Assembly: GCF_000283155.1 (NCBI RefSeq)
Contig: NW_004454175.1
Coordinates: forward strand, 7,922,071-7,986,070
DNA length: 64,000 bases
Direction: 5' to 3'
Source of the DNA: Ceratotherium simum simum
Taxonomy: Eukaryota > Chordata > Mammalia > Perissodactyla > Rhinocerotidae
Positions 49,745-62,187 of this stretch are shown here, in pieces. How positions within the stretch are numbered: the stretch's first letter is position 1; each line of letters opens with the position of its first letter. A program made the translations under genes and the position numbers. The notes under the pieces were generated by a model. That model had not been told where the DNA came from. It was given only the letters and a program-made list of their open reading frames with translations, and ran no database searches.

Positions 49745-50340
49745 AGTGTGCTAAGAGCATGGACTCACAATGAAAGGTGATGAGATTTGCGGTACAGAAA
49801 TATAGAATACTTCAGAAGCACACAGTAGGAGCACATAACCCAGTCAGTAAAGGCTTAATTGAGGAAGGAAGTTTGTGCTGAAAGCTGAAGGAAAAGGCAG
49901 GGAAGACTATCCAGGACAAAGGGGAAAGTAGGGACACAGTCTCAGAAGTAGGGCAAGGCGTTGCAGATTCAAGGAATGATGCAGCATGGAGTGACATCAG
50001 GTGGGGTGGAGATTAGGAAAGACACCATATTGGGGGCATTGTAAACATTTTTAAGGAGTCATGATTAGGAACCACCAAGTGGTTTCAAGCAGAAGGGCTC
50101 ACGTGCTCAGATTTTATTCTAAATAGGTCCCTGTGGCTGCAGATAAAGAGTAGATAGGAGGGAGAATGTCTGAGTGCATGGAGAGTCAGTGGACTTGATT
50201 AATTGGATGGCAGAGGGGGAGACGGTAACCAAAAAGAGGTTTGAGTTTAGGCTATAGATGCTAGGACCCTTCCTAAGAAGGCAGAGCACATTTGGAGAGA
50301 GTGGGGAATGGTGACGAGTTCAGAATGGAACATTTAGATA
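49745..50340 (+). repeat. Ancient purine-rich interspersed repeat, family not assigned
   Basis: Shows an order typical of a long mammalian repeat: 'TTTGTGCTGAAAGCTGAAGG', 'TTGCAGATTCAAGGAATGAT', 'GGTTTCAAGCAGAAGGGCTC', 'TTTTATTCTAAATAGGTCCC'. It is similar in kind to the 18.7 and 56.5 kb pieces. No protein-coding evidence. Confidence 0.45.
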
Positions 50341-51129
50341 TAGTGGATAAAATAGCTCTCACTCTAATTCCATATGAAATATTCATAACGTTCCTGGAAG
50401 TAATGCCCCAATAATGGAGCCACTGGTATTAAAAACCAATTTACTAGAGCCTTTTAAGAGAAGGCACAATGTGCTTATAAAAAGGAAATGTTTACCTAGT
50501 AATAATTGCCTTAATAATGTTGGCAATATATCTACTATAGACTCAGTATAACTACCTGAAAAACAATTATTGCTCTTAATCATTAAAGAACTCCAATTAG
50601 ACACATACATAATTAGCCAAGCAATTAAGATTAGCTACCCACATCTCCTTATCTGCTGAGTCACTAACGTGCTGCCAAACAATCGGGGGCATGGGTGTTA
50701 ATCCTACCTCTGACAGCTGTTCCATACACAGGGGCTCCATGGAGTAGGTAATTCTAAATTGTATGACCTCAGTTCAACACATCCATTTAAATTCAAAGTC
50801 CAATTGGAGCAAAATAGTTTATTCTTCTTTGATGATTTGTATCCTTTTCATCTTCAGTGTTTAGCAAAGTGAGCAAGTGTGGCTGAACAAGTTATCTGAG
50901 CATGGATCTTGGAAGTTTTGAAGATTTGTAACATCAGAGGAAGCAAATTGTTTCATTTTATAACTGAGGGCATTTGACACACCCCATATAAACACACATA
51001 TTTTCTGTCATTTATGTTATTTATAGCATTATTTTCAGGTCTCAGATAAATGCCTGACTACACTATCTACTACGTCATTCTCTTGTTCTCAGCCCCTTCC
51101 ACCAAATTTTAGAAAAATTATATTTCTAG

Positions 51130-51335
51130 AAGTATGGTACAATCAAAAGATGTAAACTTTGGAACCAGAAAGACCTAGGCCTGAATCCCAATTCGACCAT
51201 TTACTAGTTCTGTGACTTTAAGCAAGTTACCCATCCTCTTTGAGCTTCAGTTTGCTCCCATATAAAGTATAATTAGTAATATTTACCTCAAAGAGTTTTT
51301 GAAGATGAAAATAATGAATGAAAATGTTTGGTATT
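51130..51335 (-). mobile_element. MIR SINE
   Basis: 'AACTTTGGAACCAGAAAGAC', 'GCCTGAATCCCAATTCGACC', 'GTGACTTTAAGCAAGTTACC' and 'TTACCTCAAAGAGTTTTTG' give a clear inverted MIR. Confidence 0.85.
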
Positions 51336-52454
51336 ATAGCATCATAGTATTAGAACCAGTAACAATAAAACGTTAATATTTTGGAACTTGTTGAAGCGAA
51401 GAGTATGTGCTCTTTTCTTTCCTCGACTGGAAATCCTGCCAGTCTAGTCATTGAACTTGTTGGTTATCTTTGATGGTGATTTTATGAATTGGAGGATGAA
51501 GTGTCCCCAAAGACCACTGGTTGAACTTAAGGTACTGGCAACTTAAAAATCATTGAAAGGGAATTTAGACTAATATCTGTCATTATTACCTAGGATTTTA
51601 CTAAACAAAATAAAAACAATGATATTTGGAAGTAAGTCTTTGGTTATGAAAGATCAAAGACATTTACTTTGATCTTCCCTGGAATCTTCTGAAGACTCTT
51701 AAAAAATATTCTCTTTTAATTTCTTAGTCAGAAAATAGGGATTAGATAAGAGAGACTAAAAGTAGATTTTAAGTTAATCAGATCTGCACAAATGGTCTAG
51801 AGCATTATTGGAACAAAAAAAAAGGCCTAAAAAAAGTGATATTTAGGCACTTTGTCTATATCTGGTGGTGACATCCATTGGTTCTCAGGACTGAAGGATA
51901 AATATTATTGTTGAACAAGGTTACAATTTTGAACACAATTGCATGGACTAATTTAAAAATTGTCTTTGACATGTCCTGACATCTTTTCTGTCTAATCTTT
52001 TCTTTTGTTAACGGTGGTCTTGAGTTTTAAGCAGTTTCCTCTTGTAGGGCAGATGTGTTGAAACGTGCATATGCAGCCATGTGCCGTTATGAGTAAAACA
52101 CAAAGAAGTTGAAACCCAACCCTATACGTGAGCCATTATTGAAATATTTGAGGTCTTACAAAAAAAGCAAGAAGCTTAAAGTTTTGAGCAATGATCAAAG
52201 TGAAAACCATGGACTGAAGAATCATTGCAATATCAGGCCTTGAACTGGTTAACCTGGCTTCTCACTGCTTGTTAATGGTTTTCAGAGTACTCATCATATT
52301 GCTCTCCAAAATGAGGATGTAGGGTAGGAATTTGCTTATTTAAAAGGAATACTGGTTAGGGTATTGCCTATATTATCATGTTTTATCTATAGAAATTGTT
52401 TGCTTTTTATTACCTTATTTATGCAGCAGCAGCATGGGAATAATTAAAAACAAT

Positions 52455-52605
52455 AACAATAACCTGTGTACTGGGAATCAGGAAATCTGGATTTTAATGT
52501 CAAGTCTGCCATGATCTAGCTATATGAAAGGGTTAATCACTTGTGTCTTTGAGTGTCGTTTTCTATACCTGTGAAATGAAAAGATTTGATGAGATGACAT
52601 CTTCA
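52455..52605 (-). mobile_element. MIR SINE
   Basis: 'GGAATCAGGAAATCTGGATT', 'AGTCTGCCATGATCTAGCTA' and 'TGAAATGAAAAGATTTGATG' give the inverted MIR order. Confidence 0.65.
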
Positions 52606-53534
52606 ATCCTTTCCCTGTATTGAAATGTAACAATTTTATAGTTATTGTTGGATATATACACATATACACACACACAGTCTATCTACATAGACGTTAACAC
52701 ATTCCTTAACTGATTTCTCATGGTGTTCCATCATCCTATGACTGTTTATTATAGCTTATTTACTTTAGAAAATACCAGTCCCAGTACCGATGCTACTAAA
52801 ACCTTAGTTATATTTTCTTTCAAATCTAAACGTCATTTAATAATCCAGTTGAAATTTCAATCAAAGCCTGAGCTTTGTAGAAGAGACCGATTGAATGCAG
52901 ATCCCCAAATCTGCCTTGTATGGAATTCTGTGGTTTCGAGAATAATGCCATATTGAGGCATGTGATAGTGAAATAAAAGAATACTGGACAATAGGGGCTT
53001 TTGTCTTGACTTCTGCTAACCAAGTGACCTTGGTAAGGTACTTTGACTTTTTTGTTCCCAGTGCCATTTTTTTCCTCAGTAGTCAATAAAGGCATAGTGC
53101 CTGGGGACTATGAGTTTATCTGGACCTATTGAAAAACACAGGGCCTGAAAATTTTAAGTGGATTTAGTGTATTTAAAAATATTTCAAAATATAAATCAAT
53201 GTATTTGCATAAATGTCTATAAAATATAATGTCAGCTGGTTATTTGCAACTCAAAGCATATAGTTATAAACAAATTGTATTTAACGTGAGCTATAAATGC
53301 ATGGTGATATACTTGATAAGATATAGGATAGGCCCCTCCAAGTCACTGCCTGTGCCTTTGGGAAAGGTACATTGGTGAAGAGGGACGGACTCAATGCTTT
53401 CAAAGGACACTCTCATCTCTAACATTTTACAATTACATTCACTGTTTTCTAAAAAATTCTTTCATTATAATTCTTGATAGTTTTAAATCAAAGGAATTTT
53501 AGAAAATATGCTTTTGTGATAACTTTACCTTTTA

Positions 53535-53750
53535 AGGTGGTAGGGAAAGCACAAGGATTTTGGAGTAAGATAGATGTGGGTTGGTATCTCAGTTTTACCA
53601 CTCAGTGGTTAAGGGATCCTACAAAAGTGACAATTTTCTTGAAACCCAGTTTTTTCATCTGGAGAATAGTACAGGGTATTCATTTCAGGTGAACATTGAA
53701 TGAGAGTTAAATGAAATAATACGGTTATTGGCACATGGTAGTTTCTTAAT
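53535..53750 (-). mobile_element. MIR SINE
   Basis: 'GATTTTGGAGTAAGATAGAT', 'TCTCAGTTTTACCACTCAGT', 'CTTGAAACCCAGTTTTTTCA' and 'TTGGCACATGGTAGTTTC' give the inverted MIR order. Confidence 0.75.
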
Positions 53751-54394
53751 AAAATGTTAGTTTCCTTTTCTTTTTCTTTTAAACATAAAATTTGATTGAC
53801 TTGGAATTTTTAAAGAAATAATTATTATACATTTGAAAGAGAAACTGATTCTTATTATTTATAGCTAAAACATGCTAACATTCCAGGTTCTTTAAACCAC
53901 AGGCATCATTTAGTCAGACTAAGTATCTAATTTTGTCTTTATTTCTGATAAGTAACTGTAAGAGTCTCGGTTCCTGATTATATGGTCAATTGCACTTATC
54001 CCTCTATTATCTACTTAGAAGTGGTTAGACATCTGTTTAATTTTTGTGTCGTTTTATAGGCTAGGCTCTAAAATATTGTTTGTGTGATTCATAGCCAAAT
54101 TTCCAATTACAGAACTAAAGTTTTAATCTCACTTTCATCCATGATCCTAAAAGAATCTTTCCTGTCATCACAAATAAAAGATAGTATATAGTTTACCCAT
54201 CTTTGAAGAGCTTTAGCCATCTTTGAAGTCTTTGCCAGATGCTTGATAGGCCAACAGGTTTTATAAGTTTCCACTAAAGGTAGATGTTACAGGTGGATTG
54301 ACTGCATCTTTAGAGTATTTATTTACTCATTTAGTATGAATTTAGCCATAAATTAATAATAAACTGATTGAGAAAAAAGATACATTTCTGGGAG

Positions 54395-54480
54395 CACATA
54401 TATATATATATATAAATACATTTATACATACATATTATATATATAAATATATATGTATGCACATACATAGATATATGTAA
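54395..54480. repeat. (TA)n-rich low-complexity tract
   Basis: Starts with about nine TA repeats after 'GCACA', then mixes TACATA and ATATAT units. Almost purely A/T with self-complementary stretches, so it is prone to length change and sequencing error. Confidence 0.85.
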
Positions 54481-54895
54481 TCAAGATATGTCAAAACACT
54501 TTGAAGTTAATAATATTATTTTGTGGACAATACAGCAATAGAGTCCTAGTCGAGGTCTGTTTCCAATTTGCTGTGGTGCTTAGCAGGTTGATAACCCTTT
54601 CTAGGCATTTGGTTTGCTCATACATAAAATGAAGGCATGTCCCATCTATTCTCCTTGACCAGTGTGGGCTTTCAGAATCAAGACCAAGTCCAAATTTGGG
54701 TCTGGCTAGGGTTTAGATGCCAGCTGAGTGTGAGGAAGATACTGGAAGCTTGTTCAACAGAGCAGATTTGAGGTATGACTGAAGTCAGATAGGAGAGAAA
54801 GCAAGACTTTTGGGCAAATCTGGAATCAAGGATAAAACATTTGTGTCTGTGTGTATATGTGAGTGTGTGTGCACACGTGATCACTCATATTCAGG

Positions 54896-54992
54896 GGAGG
54901 GCAGGATGGGAGTAAAGAAATTTTATTTGTCAATTATATCTCAATAAAGCTGGGGGGAAAAAAGAAAAAAACAACTGAAAAAAAGAAGAAAA
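54896..54992 (+). mobile_element. L1 3' end fragment
   Basis: 'TTTATTTGTCAATTATATCT' followed by 'CAATAAAGCTGGGGGGAAAA' is the typical end of older L1 3' UTRs. It carries its AATAAA signal and an A-rich tail. A short GT-repeat (54843-54870) lies just upstream. Confidence 0.7.
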
Positions 54993-56519
54993 AGGGGCCT
55001 GGGTGGAGGTTTCTAGAAGGTTAAGGTAGACCTAAAGTGGAAATTGCTTACAGCTTTATTGAAGCACTTCTTAGGAAATGTCCTGCTGAGCTATAGGTGG
55101 AAATAGCAGAAATTCTTTAAATAAACTCTCAGAGTTGTGCCAAAATACTCTTGCATCTTTGACAGAACCGTACGTCTTAACTCTTTAACCATCATCCAGT
55201 TACTTTTTCATATTGCTGAAATCAGTATCATCAGAATATTTTTCTCATTTCACTCTAATTTTTTTATATTACTACAACATTCATACTAATTTCTCCTTGC
55301 TCGCTGTTTTTGCCCATATGGCTTCAGATTAAAGTGATGTTAGAATGAGGTAGGATAAAGGTCTTTCTGTTGTTGAAACCTCATGACTCTAGAACAGACC
55401 TCAGTTAATTCAACTTGACTGTAAACTGCCAAAAAACAGTTTCGTGTCTTGTTCATTTTTGCATCTATTCTTCACAGAGTCCAGCTCTGCACTTGCTCAT
55501 TAGAGTGTTAACATTTAAAGACTATAGGATTGAATTGAGATAATTTTTCATTCTCTCATTTATTCAATAAATTAATAGGCTTTGAGCACTGTCTGCATGT
55601 TCCCGGCACTTGGAGATGCAGTGGTGAAGAAAACGAAGTCCCCGTTCTTTTGGTACACGTTCTACCGGCAACCAGTGGGAGGAGGAGTCATTAATCACTC
55701 GATTGATATCTCCAGTATGAAAGTCTCTATGAACTTGTGTTCTGTCAAATAAGAGAAGTAAGATAAAATGTATGACCTTGTGCTGTATATGGCAAAACAT
55801 ATTCATTCATCTCCACGTATTTAATCATAGTTTACTACAGAACACATTGTTTTCATCAAAACTATCATACTGCAAACCTTTGTAGTCTCAAAATAGATGT
55901 GTGATGCTGAAGTTCTAGATTTCTGGAATAAGTCAACAGAGGGAGAAAAATCATTCTCTTTTGTTTTGCACTGTAAAACAATGTGCTATTTATGTTGATT
56001 AATGGTCATTATTCTAAATTGATGTCCGTTAAAAGAACATGGCTACAGTTCAAGTTTTTTGAGACTTTATGTCCATTCAGACTAATCAATAATAAAAATT
56101 TCTATTGATTTCCCTTAGATTTTATCTTTGTGATACTATCTTCTTAAATATTTAAAGAAAAACTGGACAATAATGTGAAAAAATGGCTGTAATGATCTAT
56201 CTAAATTACGCCAAAATAAAAATATTGAGAATGTAATTACTGAGTCCATGTTCTGTTTTAGGTGTGTTAGATAAAATAGATTGCAAGGATCTGATTTGTG
56301 AGCTTGTAAACTAGTTTTAGGAAATAAAACAAGAAAATCAGAACAGTTAATAGAGGCAAAAAATAATATAAAAGAGTTACAATAAGATAGAAGATGATTC
56401 ATTATTTAATGATGTCAACAGTAAATGCTATAAGAGTTCAGAAGAATTAGAACTCTCAGAATATTGATGTTTTTAGAGTTGACTTTACGGAGGAATTGGA
56501 GTTTTATTCCAAGCATAGC

Positions 56520-57010
56520 TTGTGGAAGGTCACCGGAGGTAGAACATGTGAAGTTGATTGCTCAGGTCTGGACTGGAGCAGATGGTTAACATAGGAAACC
56601 AATGAGAATTTAGGTATGAGACCAATGTGTGGAGGGGCCAGGGTGAGTAATTATGAATTTGTCTTTCAAAGTGGAAATTATTGGCATTATATGAGCTAGA
56701 GCCTGATGTGATCGAATGAAGGCTCAGTCTTGCAGCATGCAGTGTGGAATGAGGAATGGCAGGAAGGTCAGTTGGGAGACCAGTGGAATAGTCTAGGAAT
56801 GAGTGATAAGGATCTAAACAAGGGATGGCAGAGTAATGGATTGTAAAAGACAAATTTGTGAGGCATTGAGAAAAATGAATCAATGGATTGCCTGAATGGG
56901 TATGAGATGAGGAAGCTAAGAGAGAAAGCAGGACTCCCAGTACAGGAAATAGTGGGATTGGGAGACCTAGAGGAGGGAAATAATTTTGTGGTGGAAATGA
57001 AGTTAGTCAT
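56520..57010 (+). repeat. Ancient purine-rich interspersed repeat, family not assigned
   Basis: 'GGGAGACCAGTGGAATAGTC' and 'AGGAATGAGTGATAAGGATC' in this purine-rich order resemble the same long repeat type as at 49.8 kb, with a different part preserved. Minus-strand frames of 117 and 80 aa over it are artefacts. Confidence 0.45.
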
Positions 57011-57180
57011 AAACGTAAAAGTAATGGTTATGTAGCTGCATTAGAACACATTAAACAAATTCATATGGTGTACACAACATACACATTACTGCTATTATTT
57101 TATATATATTATAGTTATAACCATATTTATGCCATGACAACATGCTTATACACAAAAACCCAACTTCAAAAATAAAACCA

Positions 57181-57440
57181 GGGGCCAGCCCGGTGGCTTA
57201 GCGGTTAAGTTCTCACGTTCTACTTTGGTGGCCCGGGGTTCACCGGTTCAGATCCTGGGTGCAGGCCTACTCACTGCTCATCAAGCCATGCTGAGGTGGC
57301 GTCCCATATAGAAGAGCTACAACTCTACAACTGTGATACACAACTACGTGCTGAGGCTTTGGGGAGAAAAAAGAAAAAATAGAAAGATAGGCAACAGATG
57401 TTAGTGCAGGGCCAATCTTCCTAAAAAAACAAACAAACTA
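57181..57440 (+). mobile_element. ERE-type SINE
   Basis: GGGGCCAGCCCGGTGGCTTA, 'GCGGTTAAGTTCTCACG', 'CCATGCTGAGGTGGCGTCCC', then one tail unit ('AACAGATGTTAGTGCAGGGC') and an ACAAACAAAC tail. The target duplication could not be defined with confidence. Confidence 0.88.
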
Positions 57441-57559
57441 ACAAAGAACAAATGATAAACTCTATTTAAAAAGGAGATTCTTTAAAAGAGTAGAGGTTTA
57501 TATCATCGTAGATACAGCTTGAATTTTCCTAGGTCTTGCCAACCTAAGGATATAGGACC

Positions 57560-57945
57560 TTATTTATAAATATCCTAAAGTTCCCTTGTGTGGTAGCCGT
57601 TACCTGCTATGTGGGCCCTCCAGACCCGTGGAAAGTGCTTTCCCTAATCAAATATTTTCCTGGATCCCTTGGGTGAAGTGTCACATGTGTACCACTTCTC
57701 ATTATTTTTACCGCTCCATTGGGCACAGCGGCTACTACTTTGAGCTGTTTCAATCACCAGGCACATCTTTCTTCAGTTTGTAGCCACCCTCAGCCCTGAG
57801 CCTCTGGTAATTCAATGCACCACGCTTTGTTTGGTCAAAAATGTGTCTCTCTTCTTGGTATTAATCCACTGGTGGGGCTCTGAAATGCTTAAAAAGCAAG
57901 TTTATTAAACAGTATGGTAAAGTGTGTCTTTCAGGTTTTACTTTC
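57560..57945. other. Stretch without recognised content between two EREs
   Basis: Slightly GC-richer than the surroundings; no gene, RNA or named repeat recognised. Confidence 0.4.
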
Positions 57946-57958
57946 AGCTCCTTGCCCC

Positions 57959-58155
57959 CCTTTTTTTTTTTTTTTTTTTGGCTTGAGGAAGGTTCACCCT
58001 GAGCTAACATCTGTGCCAATCTTCCTCTATTGTGTATGTGGGTCACCGCCACAGCATGGCCACTGATGAGTGGTGTAGGTTGGGGCCAGGGAACTGAACC
58101 TGGGCTGCCAAAACGGAGTGTGCCAGGCTTAACCACTAGGCCATGGGGCCAGCCC
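57959..58155 (-). mobile_element. ERE-type SINE, reverse orientation
   Basis: Begins with a T run on the plus strand (tail), then one tail unit ('CCTGAGCTAACATCTGTGCC'), and ends in 'GGGGCCAGCCCC', the reverse complement of the head. Target duplication CTCCTTGCCCC (57948-57958) and CTCCTTACCCC (58156-58166) differs at one base. Confidence 0.88.
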
Positions 58156-58167
58156 CTCCTTACCCCA

Positions 58168-58292
58168 TGTTTGGATGACAAAATGAGTTCAGAGAGATTA
58201 AGTAATGCGGCAGACACCATATGACAAATCAGTGGCAGAGCTGGGATTCAAACTCAAATCTGTCTGATGGCAAACCCTGTATTCTAAACGAC
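58168..58292 (+). mobile_element. MIR SINE 3' part
   Basis: 'GACAAAATGAGTTCAGAGAG', 'CAGTGGCAGAGCTGGGATTC', 'AAACTCAAATCTGTCTGATG' and 'CCTGTATTCTAAACGACAG' match the MIR 3' half. It lies between two ERE copies. Confidence 0.75.
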
Positions 58293-58356
58293 AGAGTTTT
58301 TAATAATTGTGAATGTCATGTAGTCTTATAAGATGGTATTGAAATAAGCTCTGGGG

Positions 58357-58661
58357 GGGCCAGCCCCGTGGCTTAACAGTTAAGTGTGTGCACTCCGCTA
58401 CTGGCGGCCCAGGGTTCAGATCCCAGGCGTGCACTGACGCACCGCTTCTCCTGCCATGCTGAGGCCGTGTCCCACATACAGCAACTAGAAGGATGTGCAA
58501 CTACGACATACAACTATCTACTGGGGCTTTGGGGAAAAAAAAAAAAGAGGAGGATTGGCAATAGATGTTAGCTCAGAGCCGGTCTTCCTCAGCAAAAAGA
58601 GGAGGATTAGCATGGATGTTAGCTCAGGGCTGATCTTCCTCACAAAAAAAAAAAAAAAAAA
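58357..58661 (+). mobile_element. Composite ERE SINE with doubled tail unit
   Basis: An ERE1-like head (GGCCAGCCCCGTGGCTTAAC, 'CACATACAGCAACTAGAAGG', 'GGGGCTTTGGGG') is joined to two tandem units of the GAGGAGGATT type (near 58546 and 58600) and a 17-18 base poly(A). The flanking GAAATAAGCTCTGGGG (58341-58356 and 58662-58677) is an exact 16-bp duplication, so head and tails moved as one unit. Confidence 0.92.
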
Positions 58662-59863
58662 GAAATAAGCTCTGGGGATCAGAACCGGAAGCTTATCAAA
58701 TCATCAAGACAGAAACAGAAATCCCTGAACTGAAGCCAAGCTTAGTACTGATTTGGTGAAGTTTTCTTCCAAGTAGGCAGTGACATATAGATACATCTCT
58801 GTAATAGCAGCTTGAGAATATCAGATATATTACATAATTGAACTGCTTACTAAATCAGTTCCCTGAAAATACGAACCTGTTAGAACTGGTTTAAATAAGT
58901 TAGATGTTGTTTGATGTTTAATATTGAAGACTCATTAGAAACATAATTAGTTCTCAGATTAGAGCGTGAGATTACAGACAACCAAAGGAAAGATCAAAAG
59001 GACTACAATGCTCTATATGTATTTAAATTAAAGTAGCATTATTTTGATTTTTGATTTGGTAAATTGTTTTAATGGATTCATAAATATTGGTACTGTGAGT
59101 CTTGATAGGAAAATCAGATGTAAGTAGATTATATGTTTTAATTTCCATATTTTCATTGCATAGAATTAGAATAAAGAAGAATAATATCTTACGTAATAAA
59201 AAATTATTAGTACATGAGTTCTGCATTTGGGGGATAAAGAACAAGAAAGACTCCACAACTTGTACTTTTCTCTCTCTTTTTCTCTCTGAGAACCACATGT
59301 GGGTTCTTCTTGACCACGAGGGACCTAAGGGTAAAGGTAACGTTTGAAGAAAGCTAAAGTAGAATCTGTAGTCCCTTGAGGTCCCTCCCACCCTGAACAC
59401 TATTTGGCATCGTTTCCCTGACAGCCTCGGAAGAAATCACAACTCCTCCTCAACAGGTAGTTTCTCCATCTATTCCCGGGTTCTTGACTTCTCTTTCCAT
59501 AAGAGTTCTTAGTGCTGATCCTCTCCGGTATATTTATCCTCTTCCTTTCTTCGGCCTGGTAACATGAATAGGAGCCTATATCTTAAGAAGAAGAAGAAAA
59601 CTCTTGTCCTGACCTTCGCCAACACTTTCTATCTGCTACTTGATTTCTCTCTGGCTGTTTACGACTCAACTTTTCAAAAGCTAGTCTGCCCTTGCTTTTA
59701 GATTCTCATTTTAGTCACTCAACCCACTTCAATTTGGCTTTCACTAAATCTCCTCTCTCTAAGGTAACTATCCAAACACACTTGTTTCTTTTCTATGCTT
59801 ATCATTTGATCTCTTTACTGCTTTTGTAACTGCTAACAATTCCCTTCTTGAAATTCTCTTCAC

Positions 59864-60821
59864 ATGTACCGAATTATCCCTTTCACCCTCCTCCCTCCCC
59901 CCTTCCCCTCTGGTAACCACCAATCCAATCTCTGTCCCTATGTGTTTGTTTATTGTTGTTATTATCTACTACTTAATGAAGGAAATCATACGGTATTTGG
60001 CCTTCTCCCTCTGACTTATTTCACTTTGCATTATACCCTCAATGTCCATCCATGTTGTCACAAATGCCTGGATTTCGTCGTTTCTTATGGCTGAGTAGTA
60101 TTCCATTGTGTATATATACCACAGCTTCTTTATCCATTCGTCCCTTGATGGGCACTTAGGTTGCTTCCAAGTCTTAGCTATCGTGAATAAGGCTGCAATG
60201 AACACAGGGGTGCATGTACCTTTGCAAATTGGTGTTTTCAAGTTCTTTGGATAAATACCCAACAGTGGAATAGCTGGATCATATGGTAGTTCTATCGTTG
60301 ATTTTTTGAGGAATCTCCATACTGTTTTCCATAGTGGCTGCACCAGTTTGCACTCCCACCAGCAGTGTATGAGAGCTCCCTTCTCTCCACATCCTCTCCA
60401 ACACATGTTGTTTCCTGTCTTGTTAATTATAGCCATTCTGACGGGCATGAGGTGATATCTCATTGTAGTTTTGATTTGCATTTCCCTGATAGTTAGTGAT
60501 TTTGAACATCTTTTCATGTGTCTGTTGGCCATCTGTATATCTTCTTTGGAGAAATGTCTGTTCAGGTGTGGTGATGGGTTGTAATTAGTATTTTGGTGGT
60601 GAACATGATGTAATCTATGCAGAAATAGAAGTACAATGATGTACACCTGAAATTTTTGCAATGTTATAAACCAATGTTTCTGCAATAAACAAGGAAAGAA
60701 TTAAAATAAATAAATAAATAAACAAATAAATGGTAAAATATTTCTACAACTTTATTTTTGCACAGTGTATAGTATTAAAAGTTCATCTATATGTATATGC
60801 AAAAAAAAAAAAAAAAAAAAA
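59864..60821. mobile_element. L1 insertion with 5' inversion and probable 3' transduction
   Basis: Exact 14-bp duplications GAAATTCTCTTCAC flank the element (59850-59863, 60822-60835). 59864 to about 60568 is L1 in reverse orientation: the ORF2 C-terminus plus the first part of the 3' UTR. About 60569-60700 is the remaining 3' UTR in forward orientation (GGTGATGGGTTGTAATTAG ... TGTACACCTGAAATTTTTGC), then an (AAAT)n tail at about 60703-60730. Next comes about 70 bp not L1-like (60731-60800) with ATTAAA at 60774-60779, and 21 A at 60801-60821. This is what twin priming with read-through to a downstream poly(A) signal would leave. Confidence 0.88.
59969..60685 (-). pseudogene. L1 ORF2 C-terminal remnant within the inverted segment
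   Basis: About 160 residues at the end of the frame are clear ORF2 C-terminus: '[19 protein letters not shown]', '[11 protein letters not shown]', 'CWRGCGEKG', '[20 protein letters not shown]'. The first 40 or so residues of the open frame come from the forward-oriented 3' UTR read backwards, so the apparent start codon is meaningless. The reverse transcriptase and endonuclease parts are missing, so the piece is not functional. Confidence 0.9.
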
Positions 60822-61069
60822 GAAATTCTCTTCACCTTTGGCTTTTGTGATTCCATGCCCTCCTATTCTCTCAGCCAAGGTGACTTCTCTTTCTCAGTAT
60901 TGTTGCCTCATGGCTCCCTGTCCCCTCTATCCTCAATAAGTGGTGGTTTACCAGGGCTCAAATGTTTACTCCTTACTCTGCTTCAGCATTACTCTCACAA
61001 ACTACATGTCTGTCAGCTATCTCTTTATAGTTACTTTGCATCCTTTCAGGATTTACCGATTTAAATAAC

Positions 61070-61490
61070 AATTATCTTTAATATAGTAATACAAACAACT
61101 ATACATGTTTTTGCATTTATTAAACTCACACCAATTCCCCGAGGTATTTTAATACCTGTTTTGCAGATTTATATACTGAAGTTTAGAGAGGATAGTCCAA
61201 GGTCTGTGAATTGAACTTAGATTTATCTGACTCCACATCTTATACTTCTCTTACTTTACCAAGATGCTTCCTTTGATTTGCACTTGCATGCAGAGCACCT
61301 CTACATATATTATCTCATTTGCTTTTCTTAACAGTGCTGTCAGGTAGGTAAATCATGTGTTCTTATAATTTCTGTTTTAAAGATAATGAAACCTGTTCTT
61401 AGAGACCTAAATGACTTTCCTTATTGCTAGACACCGGAGTTGCTTCTCGAACCTGAGTGTTCTGATTCTAAATCAACTTTCCTTTCTATT
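61070..61490 (+). mobile_element. Two adjacent MIR-like fragments
   Basis: 61070-61265 ('CCCCGAGGTATTTTAATACC', 'TGAATTGAACTTAGATTTAT') and 61290-61490 ('TATTATCTCATTTGCTTTTC', 'AAAGATAATGAAACCTGTTC', 'TTGCTTCTCGAACCTGAGTG') each follow MIR order in the same orientation. Confidence 0.6.
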
Positions 61491-62187
61491 TATCACTCTG
61501 GGACAAGGAAATATTGCTTTACGATTTTCCACGAGTTGTTTCATGATATGCTTTGTATAAGCCAATAAATATATTTATAGGATGAGATTGTTTTACACAT
61601 GGCAGAGAGCTAATCACTGCTTGCTGACTGTATTTTCACTTTAAAATAATTTTAGTTATTGAGAAATCTGAACTTTCTAAATATATTTTGAATTTAAAGT
61701 TTTGTAAATGGAGATTTATAATTCTAATTGTTTTTATTACTTCTATAATTTTTCTGGGATATTTCTGGCCAAGAGATATGCCTGAACTTGAATGATGCCC
61801 CAAAACTCATAAACACAAAATATTTTTGAAATGAATTAAGAAAAAGCCTCCTTAGTATATTTACATTGTAGACGTAATAGAATTGTATTGTTTTTTGACA
61901 ATTTTCTGACAATGGCAGTAAAGATTTTGTTCTAATAAGATCAGTACAATCTCACAATTTTCCATGTGGTGAAAGTCAAATGTCTTAAGGAAAGAGCACA
62001 GTAAAAACTAGCAGTGTGCCTGTAAAGAGAAAACAAATGAAGTTTTAAAAAATGCTAAAGGGAGCTCTTCTAATAATCTAAAATATGTATAATTTATAAT
62101 AGCGTAAGCAAAGTATGTAATTGTGATGCGGACTGATATGGGTAGAGGTCATAGGGTCACATATTTTAATACAATATGAAGCATTTC

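Larger units (their letters stand above)
59600..61055 (+). mobile_element. L2 LINE relic split by a later L1
   Basis: 59600-59849 and 60836-61055 give consecutive parts of the L2 RT-coding region in sense orientation ('CTTCAATTTGGCTTTCACTA' ... 'AATTCCCTTCTTG' before the L1; 'TTTGGCTTTTGTGATTCC' after it). No open frame persists. The L1 sits between with a duplicated target. Confidence 0.65.

Noticed and set aside
59429..59456. Short AG...GT bounded segment (ACAG|CCTCGG ... AACAG|GTAGTT) resembling a mini-exon
   Set aside because: No match to the expected PPP1R1C continuation and no conservation evidence; such pairs are frequent by chance.
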